Origin: Verrucomicrobiota bacterium
Lineage (GTDB): Bacteria > Verrucomicrobiota > Verrucomicrobiia > Limisphaerales > SIBE01
Reading direction: 5' to 3'
DNA length: 35,558 nt
Assembly (NCBI GenBank): GCA_016190065.1
Contig: JACPRI010000197.1
Span: 1-35,558, forward strand
Part shown: piece by piece, positions 16,133-23,407 of the stretch
Numbering within the stretch: position 1 is the stretch's first letter
How the letters are laid out: each line of letters starts with the position of its first letter
The notes under the pieces: generated by a model
The model's input: the letters and a program-made list of their open reading frames with translations, nothing else
What the model was told of the DNA's origin: nothing
Databases searched by the model: none
Program-made: the position numbers and the translations under genes

Positions 16133-16336
16133 TTACTGAGCTAGACGGCGAAAAACCTCTTCGTATTGTTGCAGCACCTCCTCGCCGGCAACTCGGACCT
16201 GCTCCGCGGAAGCATAACGGATTTCTTTTGAACCCTCAGGTGCTGGCCCGTCCAGTTGACGCACGAAATCCACCACCTGCGCCTTCTCCTCCGGCGGCAA
16301 GGCTTTGATCTGTTCGATGACCTCAAGAGCACTCAT
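16133..16336 (-). CDS. Putative antitoxin of the Doc module
   Basis: A 67-residue protein: a helical N-terminus (MSALEVIEQIKALPPEEKAQ, VVDFVRQL) and an acidic C-terminus (EEVLQQYEEVFRRLAQ). The first half resembles small DUF2281-type antitoxin N-termini; the tail resembles the C-terminal helix by which antitoxins wrap their toxin. The call rests mainly on position, since its stop is 5 bp before the Doc start on the same strand, which is the usual antitoxin-toxin order. The ATG at 16336 was chosen because the frame upstream (to 16447) is Arg-rich and not protein-like. It probably represses its own promoter, as such antitoxins do, but no operator was identified. Confidence 0.72.
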   Translation of the reverse strand: MSALEVIEQIKALPPEEKAQVVDFVRQLDGPAPEGSKEIRYASAEQVRVAGEEVLQQYEEVFRRLAQ

Positions 16337-16380
16337 GCGGCAAATATAGCCGATGCTTCCACGCGGGCAAGGCGGCCGGT

Positions 16381-18186
16381 TTAGGAAACCGCGATGGCTG
16401 CGGCGCTGCGTTCGGCCGCGTTTTTCTGCTCGAACTCCTTGCACCACCCTTTGATTTCGGTGTCGTTGAAAATCTTCCCGATGACGCGGCGGAGCAATCC
16501 TTTGAGGCTGGCGTTTTCTAGATCGCGCAAGGAGCGGATGGCCTCCTCCTTGTACGTTTCGAGCAAGGTTCTCGCCCGCTCATCGGCTTTCAACTCTGCA
16601 TAAAGGGCCTCGATCTGCCCCACGTCCACACCCGCCTTCGGCGCGCGGCGCCAGAGCGAATCCAGCACTTGCTTCTTTTCGCCGGAGGCGCGCTCGTGAG
16701 CCACGCCGAGCAGCAGGCTCGGACGCATAGCGGCAATGTCGTTGGTCTCGCCTTTCACACCGAGATCGCTCAGGTCATCGCGGATTTGGTAAGCGATGCC
16801 GAGCGCCTCGCTGTAGGCTCGCAGCGTGTTCTCAAGGTCCTCGTAGCCGCCGTCAACCGGCGGAGCGTGATTTCCACCTGCGCGGTTTCCTTCGGCATAA
16901 AGGGCGCCCATCTTCAGCGCAACTTCGAAGGCCGGCGCAGTCTTCTTCCGGAAAATATCGAGCACTTGCAGCGACGTCATCGGCCCGGGTTTCCGCGCCC
17001 AGCACAATTCCGCGCCTTGTCCCCGGCAAAGCTGGCGCTGGCCTTCGGAAGCCACCCGCAGCATTTCGGCCTTCTGCTCGGCCGAAGCCCGGCACGATGC
17101 AATCAGCCGGTAACCTTCCCCGATAAGCAAATCGCCCACGTTGAGCGCGACGGCGATTCCGTGCTCCTCGTGCAAAGTCTTTTCGCCGTAACGCAGCGCG
17201 TCGTTGTCTTCGATGTCATCGTGGATGAGCGAAGCCTTGTGAAAACATTCGACGGCGACGGCGACCTTGCGGATGTCCTCCGGTAAGGAGGCGCCCGGTG
17301 TGTTGCGAAGCGCCTGGAATGCCGCCACCGCCAAGAAGGGCCGCCACCGTTTTCCGGCGCGCATGAGCCATTCACGCGCGATCTTCTCCGTCTCGCCTTC
17401 CCCGGCGCCCATGATGAGATCGAGCGAGGCCGGCGTGAACCAGAAATCGACTTCATCCCGCAATGCGCTCAGATCCAGCCGGCGGGTCTTGTCCTCGCTG
17501 CTCAAATGGATGTAATCCCAAACCCAGTCGAGATCGACCGTGGTGTCGATGCAATCGTCCTGGAGCAGCGGCACCGCCACCCCGGGAATCGCCGCCGCTT
17601 CCATATAAGGAAAGGCGCGCTCCAAGACACTCAAACAACTGACCCCGACAATCGCTTCGATTTTGCCGGTTTGGATCAGAGACATCACGATGGCGGAGCC
17701 TTCGGCCACCAGCACGGCATAGCCGAGTTTCTCGGCCTCGGCCTGCAAGTCCTGGATCGTGCACAATCCGCATTGCTTGCACAGCAAACCGAATTCATCG
17801 AACGGCGCCGGGCATTTGCTTTCGACGCGGAGGCATTTGGGCAGCAGCAACAGCCGCCGCTCGAAGGGGACCTGGGCGAGTGTCTCGCGCCAGATTTCAT
17901 TGTTGATCAGCACGCCGATATAATCTCGGTAAATCGGATCGCACTGCAGCATCTCGACCACGCGATCGGCGTGGACTTTCAGTTCCTCCAGCGGCAGCGG
18001 CGGCACAGGATTATGTTCGGCAACGTAATGGCGGATCGATTGGAGGATTCGCGTCCGCTCGAACGGCGTTTGGGGAACGTTCTTCTTCGGCGGGCGGAAC
18101 CGTTGCTGGACGACGTGCCGGGGAATGGCGAAGGAGTTGAGGCTGCCGGCGGGCTTCAGGGCGATTGGCTGGGTGACAGAACTCAT
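16381..18186 (-). CDS. DUF116-polyprenyl synthetase fusion protein
   Basis: A 601-residue two-part protein. Residues ~30-235 match the DUF116 pattern: LLLPKCLR with C118 and C125, then CKQCGLC (C136, C139, C142), AEGSAIV (161-167), GVSC (C184) and C212, suggesting a metal or Fe-S site. Residues ~255-590 form an all-trans polyprenyl diphosphate synthase with GKRWRP (278-283), the first aspartate-rich motif IHDDIED (321-327) and the second RDDLSD (469-474). These motifs bind Mg-diphosphate and allow chain elongation of isopentenyl units, so the synthase half looks active. A typical stand-alone synthase is about 300-340 aa, so the extra N-terminal half is not normal. The ATG at 18186 is the first Met of the conserved frame. 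Product chain length cannot be read by eye. Confidence 0.87.
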   Translation of the reverse strand: MSSVTQPIALKPAGSLNSFAIPRHVVQQRFRPPKKNVPQTPFERTRILQSIRHYVAEHNPVPPLPLEELKVHADRVVEMLQCDPIYRDYIGVLINNEIWRETLAQVPFERRLLLLPKCLRVESKCPAPFDEFGLLCKQCGLCTIQDLQAEAEKLGYAVLVAEGSAIVMSLIQTGKIEAIVGVSCLSVLERAFPYMEAAAIPGVAVPLLQDDCIDTTVDLDWVWDYIHLSSEDKTRRLDLSALRDEVDFWFTPASLDLIMGAGEGETEKIAREWLMRAGKRWRPFLAVAAFQALRNTPGASLPEDIRKVAVAVECFHKASLIHDDIEDNDALRYGEKTLHEEHGIAVALNVGDLLIGEGYRLIASCRASAEQKAEMLRVASEGQRQLCRGQGAELCWARKPGPMTSLQVLDIFRKKTAPAFEVALKMGALYAEGNRAGGNHAPPVDGGYEDLENTLRAYSEALGIAYQIRDDLSDLGVKGETNDIAAMRPSLLLGVAHERASGEKKQVLDSLWRRAPKAGVDVGQIEALYAELKADERARTLLETYKEEAIRSLRDLENASLKGLLRRVIGKIFNDTEIKGWCKEFEQKNAAERSAAAIAVS

Positions 18187-18402
18187 GGTTGCGTTCTTTT
18201 CAGGTCGTTTCCGTTTGAACTGCCAGTCATGGAGATGAGTATCGCCGAGTCCGCCGAAATGAGCCAGCCTTCTTTGTCAAATCCTGGGCAAGATCAGTTT
18301 CGGCCATCCTGGCTTACGACGCGAGAGCCGCCGGTTCGGTTACTGGGAAAATGCCGAAGCAAATGTAGTGCTTGGGATCGAAGCCACTCTTCTGGCCTGC
18401 AC

Positions 18403-19530
18403 TCAGATCGATTCCAAAAGCTTCTTCCAGGTCTGCCTATGAGCGGGTTGAGTGCTCCAAGTATTAAGGTGTTCTCCAACCTTGCACAGGAATGCAGCTC
18501 GTATTCTTTCCCCTCCGAGCGCCAAAACGCTCCGGGCTAACTCAAAAAAGTCAAAGACGTACAGATTCTGTCCACTGGCGAAGGCTGTCTGGACGCGATC
18601 TTTGAGTGCCGCCTCGTCTTCGGCTTTGATTGCCGGGGCCGTGAAAAAGATGTCTTTGATTTCACGTTGGCGAGATTTTCTGAGGGTTCCTTCGACATCC
18701 GCCAGTGTCAGGGTGCGATCCTTCACTTCGACCGCAAGAATAACTTTGCCTTCGCGGTCCAGGCATTCCAAGTCGGCGGCTTGTCCAATGGCCTCGTCGC
18801 TGGCATTAATGCGAGCTCGATTCACAGCCGAATAAAGTCCGAAATGGACGCCGATAGCATCGAACAAGGCGCCGCACAGCACCAATGCTCGATCACCCCC
18901 AGATCTTTCCTGCAAAAAATCTTCGGCTAACCTTAGCGCCCGTTCGAGGCTGATTCGCGGAGGCAGCGGATAGACAAATCGCAGCGATTGCTGTCTTCGA
19001 AACATCTCCAGCAGCACCTGTTGGAATACGGACGTCGTGAAGGCAACGTCCTTCTTCGTTTCGACTTGTTCGAGAATGTCAACGAGCACATTCCAACCGG
19101 GAATATCTTTCTTGCTGGCATCGTCTCGCGACATGCGCGGAATCCGCATAGGATTTCCGACATAAGGATCATCCGATCGGCCCAAAATGCCCTCCTCTCG
19201 CTGATTAAACGGAGCAACGACTTTGTTGGCGAGACTGCGCGCGTCCCAGCCCGTCAAGTCGCTTGGGTCACTTTTCTGCTTCTGCAAACGGAGGCAATCG
19301 CATGACGGATTCGCTAGTTTACCGAGCAGTTGCACCGGCAAACAGAACCGATAGGTGACTTGTTTGTGGTTCACACATGCCTGAATCGCTGCGGCCAGTG
19401 TTGGATCATTAACAAAACTCAAGTCAGGTTGTGTTGAAGCTGCGGCGATAACAGTCTGCCAATGATCTCCAAGGATTTGTGCCGCCCTGAGATGATCTGG
19501 CGATGCACTGGGACTACTTCTTTTTGGCAT
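18403..19530 (-). CDS. SacI-family type II restriction endonuclease
   Basis: A 375-residue protein recognised as the SacI-type restriction endonuclease family (SacI cuts GAGCTC) from the block PFNQREEGILGRSDDPYVGNPMR (108-129) and its C-terminal catalytic core. That core has a PD-(D/E)xK-like nuclease motif: AADLECLD (D253, E255), then VILAVEVKDR (E268, K270). The start ATG at 19530 lies inside the end of the methyltransferase gene (17-bp overlap, same strand), the tight coupling expected of a restriction-modification pair; a longer frame to 19626 would overlap by 113 bp. Recognition of GAGCTC itself is inferred from family membership and could differ. The next 216 bp upstream of the prenyl-synthase gene appear empty. 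Confidence 0.78.
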   Translation of the reverse strand: MPKRSSPSASPDHLRAAQILGDHWQTVIAAASTQPDLSFVNDPTLAAAIQACVNHKQVTYRFCLPVQLLGKLANPSCDCLRLQKQKSDPSDLTGWDARSLANKVVAPFNQREEGILGRSDDPYVGNPMRIPRMSRDDASKKDIPGWNVLVDILEQVETKKDVAFTTSVFQQVLLEMFRRQQSLRFVYPLPPRISLERALRLAEDFLQERSGGDRALVLCGALFDAIGVHFGLYSAVNRARINASDEAIGQAADLECLDREGKVILAVEVKDRTLTLADVEGTLRKSRQREIKDIFFTAPAIKAEDEAALKDRVQTAFASGQNLYVFDFFELARSVLALGGERIRAAFLCKVGEHLNTWSTQPAHRQTWKKLLESI

Positions 19531-20422
19531 GTTTACGAGCGCGGTAAGAAGCGGGTTCTTCGAGTAAATACAGCGAGGCTTCCGAGTGCTCAGCGGCTGA
19601 CGCGTCTCGCGACTTATCCGAGTCATTGTCCGGATCGTAATTCAGCCACACCGACTCCATTCGTTCCCCTTTGGACGAATTGCAGAGCCTCTTGTCGGCA
19701 TCGACGCGCCGCCAGCCGCGGTAAAGTCGATTCATGATCGGACAATCGTAGCCTGAAACGGCCACCGCACCGCGCGCTGCACGCAGCGTTTCTGCGAGCT
19801 CTGCGTGTTCCCGATCCGTCATCTCGAATCCGTAGGCTTTGGCGTCTCCACGGGCTTCGTGCGGATAAGGAGGATCGCAGTAGAAAAGCGTCTTCGGCGA
19901 ATCGTATCGCTGGATGAGCTCTGTGGCCGGAGCGTTTTCAATCTGAACTCGCTGAAACCGCTGCACGATTTCAGGAAGACCTTCTACACTGCCCAGCCAG
20001 CGCGAGACGGCTCCCGCCATGCCTGCTCGCGAAGTCAATACGCAGTGCGCCCACCGGCCTTCGGAACTCGTCTGCGCCAGTCCTGTCCGGGTTTGACGCG
20101 CGCGAACGAAGAAGCGGCGGGCGCGTTCCAACGGAGCCAATCCGGGTTCGGGAGTGCAGGCTTTGACCAATTCTTCTCTTGAAAATGGGGTAAGGCTGAT
20201 CTGCTGGATCAGTTCCTCACCTTGATCCCGCAAACACTTGAAAAAGTTCACGACCTCCGAATCCAAATCATTATAGGTTTCGACTGGGGCAGGAATGCGG
20301 TTGATCAGCACCGCCGCCGAGCCGCCGAATGGTTCGCAAAAGTGAGCAAAGCGGGTTGGAAGCAATGGAAGGATAAAATCAAGATGCGAAAACTTTCCGC
20401 CGTAATACCCAAAGGCGATCAT
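19514..20422 (-). CDS. D12-class N6-adenine DNA methyltransferase
   Basis: A 302-residue DNA adenine methylase of the D12 (Dam-like, alpha) class. The motifs appear in order: FGYYGGK (4-10), the SAM-binding EPFGGSAAVL (30-39), YNDLD (50-54), and the catalytic DPPY at 183-186 (LFYCDPPYPHE). It transfers a methyl group from S-adenosylmethionine to adenine N6 and presumably protects the site cut by the overlapping SacI-like endonuclease. GGAG about 5 nt before the ATG at 20422 supports the start. The open frame upstream to 20665 carries no conserved sequence. If the endonuclease cuts GAGCTC, the methylated base would be the adenine of that site; this is inferred. Confidence 0.9.
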   Translation of the reverse strand: MIAFGYYGGKFSHLDFILPLLPTRFAHFCEPFGGSAAVLINRIPAPVETYNDLDSEVVNFFKCLRDQGEELIQQISLTPFSREELVKACTPEPGLAPLERARRFFVRARQTRTGLAQTSSEGRWAHCVLTSRAGMAGAVSRWLGSVEGLPEIVQRFQRVQIENAPATELIQRYDSPKTLFYCDPPYPHEARGDAKAYGFEMTDREHAELAETLRAARGAVAVSGYDCPIMNRLYRGWRRVDADKRLCNSSKGERMESVWLNYDPDNDSDKSRDASAAEHSEASLYLLEEPASYRARKHAKKK

Positions 20423-20661
20423 CTTGCTCCGCCGCTGGCTCGCGCGGGCTACGAGGCGTCGGTTGTTAAAATGAGCAGTCGCTGTCAATCTGGTGCCGTC
20501 GCTCTCGTTCCTTCGGGTCGCGTCGCGTTGGGTGCCAGGGGCCGCCTTCATTTCGTTGAGACTCGGGTAGCGGGCGGAGCTTGTCAAATGCAAGCGCGCT
20601 TCCTTCTTGTCGATGTCGCATCCCTCATCCTCGCAGCGAACGAGCACTGCGTCGGAGCCGC

Positions 20662-22155
20662 TCAAAGTTTTTCCTTCCTGCGGAATTTGGCTGCTGCGGG
20701 CGCGGCTCGATGAAGCTGCTTTCGCAACTCCCGAATCACCTCCGCGTGAGCTGCGTCCTGGGCGAGGTTCTTCAATTCCTCCGGGTCGCGCTCGTGGTCG
20801 TAAAGCTCCAGGCCGCTATCACCGCCATTCCATTCCGTGTAGCGCCAGCGTTCGGTCCGGATGGAGTAGCCCATCAGATTGACCTTGGTCGGCTCAGGAA
20901 TGCCGTTGGTCACCGGTCGCTCCACTTGTCGGGCAACCTGCGTGATGGCCGGCTTGCTCCAGGTGGCTTTGGTATTCTGAAGCAGAGGGCGAAGGCTTTT
21001 GCCATCGAGCTTGGCGGGCGCACGCACGCCGCAAAGGTCGGCCAAAGTCGCGTGCAAATCCACCAGCTCCACTGGCCGCGGACAGACTTGGCCAGCGCAC
21101 TTCCCGTCCGGCATTGCGATGATCAGCGGCACCCGCGCAGCATTCTCGAAAATCGACATCTTCTGCCAGTAGCCGTGCTCGTAAAGGTGATAGCCGTGGT
21201 CGCTGAAGAAAACGACAATCGTGCTCCGAGCCAGGCCAAGGCGGTCCAAAGCGTCGAGGACTCGGCCCACCTGCGCGTCCATGAAACTCGTCGAGGCATG
21301 GTAAGCCTGGATGGCCAGGCGGCGCTGCTCGTCCGTCATCCGATCCTCCACGGGCTTGAACGGCAACGCAGGCTTCGGGATCGTGCTCCGGTAACCGGCG
21401 GGCACCGCTGGCAGGTTGATGCCGTCGGGTGGATAAAGATCAAACCACTTCTTCGGCGCGACGTACGGCGTGTGCGGACGATAAAACCCAACGGCCAGGA
21501 AAAAGGGCCGGTTTTGTTTCCGAAGTTTTTCCAGCATGGCCACCGCATGAGTCGCGCCTTCGCCGTCGGTTTGATCGGTGTCTTGTCCTTCTGCTGCCAG
21601 CCAGCTCAGAGTGGCGCCGAATCGGCCGGGACCGGTGGCGTTGGGTTGAATGGAAATAATTTTATCCTCATCATCCCGATCGCGGCCCCGGGGGTTGAAG
21701 CGGTAATGCCAGCTTTGGAAATCATCGTAGCTGTCCGTGCCAATGTGCGCCGGCACGCCGTAATGATAGAGCTTGCCGATGCGGGCAACATAATAGCCCG
21801 CGCGCATGAAAGTCTGGCCGAGCGTTTGGACGCGCGGCGAAGTTTCCCGCAAGTGGGTGGCGTTTTCGTAAATCCGGATCGTGTCCGGCCGCAAGCCCGT
21901 CAGGAACGACGCGCGCGATGGATTGCAGAGTGGGAATTGGCAATACGCCCGGTCGAACCGCACCCCGCGCGCTGCCAACCGGTCGATGTTCGGCGATTTC
22001 ACGACCGGATCACCGTAGCACCCCAGCCGCGGCGCAAGATCGTCGGACACGATGAAGAGGACGTTGGGTTTTGCGGCGGAGGCGGTCGCCTGGACAAACA
22101 AGGTGGAAATGGCGACGAAAACCGCCGTACCGTGGGTTTTGAGCGGCGCATTCAT
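20662..22155 (-). CDS. Secreted sulfatase, iduronate-2-sulfatase-like
   Basis: A 497-residue exported sulfatase that hydrolyses sulfate esters, probably on sulfated polysaccharide. The signal peptide is MNAPLKTHGTAVFVAISTLF...ASA. The metal site begins NVLFIVSDDLAPRLGCYG (D38, D39). The formylglycine motif is CNPSR at 77-81 (FPLCNPSRASFLTGLRPDT), the Cys type that needs a formylglycine-generating enzyme, none being in the window. RIGKLYHYG, FYRPHTPYVAP and FFSDHGYHLYEHGYWQK supply the other ligands expected of the family. The closest remembered relatives are bacterial iduronate-2-sulfatase-type enzymes (S1 family). ATG 22155 starts the signal peptide; a longer frame to 22260 runs through a dispersed repeat and is not used. 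Confidence 0.92.
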   Translation of the reverse strand: MNAPLKTHGTAVFVAISTLFVQATASAAKPNVLFIVSDDLAPRLGCYGDPVVKSPNIDRLAARGVRFDRAYCQFPLCNPSRASFLTGLRPDTIRIYENATHLRETSPRVQTLGQTFMRAGYYVARIGKLYHYGVPAHIGTDSYDDFQSWHYRFNPRGRDRDDEDKIISIQPNATGPGRFGATLSWLAAEGQDTDQTDGEGATHAVAMLEKLRKQNRPFFLAVGFYRPHTPYVAPKKWFDLYPPDGINLPAVPAGYRSTIPKPALPFKPVEDRMTDEQRRLAIQAYHASTSFMDAQVGRVLDALDRLGLARSTIVVFFSDHGYHLYEHGYWQKMSIFENAARVPLIIAMPDGKCAGQVCPRPVELVDLHATLADLCGVRAPAKLDGKSLRPLLQNTKATWSKPAITQVARQVERPVTNGIPEPTKVNLMGYSIRTERWRYTEWNGGDSGLELYDHERDPEELKNLAQDAAHAEVIRELRKQLHRAAPAAAKFRRKEKL

Positions 22156-22234
22156 GAAGTGTTGGCTTCTTGTCGCAAACCAGACGGAACTTGGCGAGTC
22201 CTTCTTTGCCCGTGAATGGGAAACGCCAACCGTG

Positions 22235-22259
22235 GTAGCAGCCGAGGTAACGAGGCTCA
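22235..22259. repeat. Solo GTAG-headed REP-like unit
   Basis: This 25-nt unit (GTAGCAGCCGAGGTAACGAG then GCTCA) is identical at 24 of 25 positions to the left unit of the inverted doublet at 25074-25148. It lies 80 bp upstream of the sulfatase start. No inverted partner is visible nearby, so it is a single copy. Confidence 0.75.
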
Positions 22260-22409
22260 ATTCTTCTCAACAAACAAAGTCTGGTCGGGCTTTGATTGAA
22301 TTCCCAGGTCTCTTGGCACACTCCCGGGCAAGTGAACTCACGGATAAAGTGCCCAATCTGCGGGTCTTCGTTCGCTTCGTTCTCTTCTGTTCAAAGCTTG
22401 CAACGCCAA

Positions 22410-23066
22410 TCACGCCAGATCGAGAACGGCTTGCACCAGCTTGTTGATGCCGGCTTCGGCTTCCGTGATGCGCTGGGCCAGCATGTACGCGGGCGTCGTG
22501 ACGATTTTCAAGCGGCGGTCCACGACCGCGTTGAAAACATTGCAGGAAACATGCTTGCCGCCAGCCGGCTCGAGCGCCTTGGCGGTGGCTGTGTCGGTGC
22601 CGATGGTGAATTCCACTTTCTCCGGCCCAAACAATTTCGCCGCAATCGCCGGGGCAATGCACACAAAGCCGAGCGGTTTGCCGGCGCGATGCGCCGCTTG
22701 GCAGACGCGGGCGACCTCGGCGTTCACCTCAAATTTCTCGCCGGCCAACGCGAAGGTGCAAAGGTTCTTCGCCGCGCCGTAGCCGCCGGGGAGGATGAGC
22801 GCGTCCACCTCATCGAGATTGAGCTGGCTCAGCGGGACAATGTTGCCCCGGGCGATGCGCGCCGATTCGGCCAGCACGTTGCGCGTCTCACCCGGCACCA
22901 CTTTTTGGGCGAGATGATCGATGACATGATGCTGCGGCGCGTCCGGCGCCGTGCACGTGATTCGGGCATTGGCGCGGTCCAGCGCCAGCAGCACCAGCAC
23001 GGATTCATGAACCTCGGAACCATCGAACACTCCGCAGCCCGACAGGATGACAGCGACTCGTTTCAT
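22410..23066 (-). CDS. elbB: ElbB-type glyoxalase, DJ-1/PfpI superfamily
   Basis: A 218-residue cytosolic protein, almost the exact length of E. coli ElbB (217). It begins MKRVAVILSGCGVFDGSEVHESV and carries PGGYGAAKNLCTFA (93-106) and the nucleophile-elbow Cys C136 in KPLGFVCIAPA. ElbB proteins are glyoxalase-like members of the DJ-1/PfpI class and were linked genetically to isoprenoid synthesis; the physiological substrate is not settled. The name is interesting given the prenyl synthase 4 kb away, but the distance and intervening genes argue against direct linkage. The ATG at 23066 matches the family start; the frame upstream to 23156 is not conserved. It is transcribed divergently from the gamma-glutamyltransferase gene. 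Confidence 0.93.
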   Translation of the reverse strand: MKRVAVILSGCGVFDGSEVHESVLVLLALDRANARITCTAPDAPQHHVIDHLAQKVVPGETRNVLAESARIARGNIVPLSQLNLDEVDALILPGGYGAAKNLCTFALAGEKFEVNAEVARVCQAAHRAGKPLGFVCIAPAIAAKLFGPEKVEFTIGTDTATAKALEPAGGKHVSCNVFNAVVDRRLKIVTTPAYMLAQRITEAEAGINKLVQAVLDLA

Positions 23067-23407
23067 GAATCCAGGATAAAGATGAGGCGTCAGCGTCGCA
23101 AGCGTTTGAATCCGCACAAGGGAATGAACGCGGCTGGGAGGAATGTGCGCTCGCAACCGAGTTTGGAAAACCCGCTAAGTAATTCGGGAAAATCCAGCCG
23201 ACGGAAGTTGGCTTCAGATCGATTGAGGGATGCCTCCTGCTATCCCCGCACCTTCCACCTTGCATCAGTCGAGTTGGCACGCGCTGGTGAATTTGGCCTG
23301 GCCCCAATGCACGGCGCCCGGTCCGTAGAGTCGATACTCCACGTCACGGCCGGTAGATTCCCCGGATTCGATCTTTCTTGCCGGTCGGCCGTCGGATAGA
23401 AAGCGCC
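23067..23407. other. Divergent intergenic region, no gene seen
   Basis: About 340 bp separate the divergent elbB and gamma-glutamyltransferase starts. Open frames here have no conserved features. Promoters for both genes should lie here, but no convincing box pair could be assigned, and no repeat of the families found elsewhere in the window was seen. Confidence 0.4.

Noticed and set aside
20581-22215. 544-codon plus-strand open frame
   Set aside because: Antisense to the sulfatase, which carries a signal peptide and the CNPSR motif; the opposite frame has no features.
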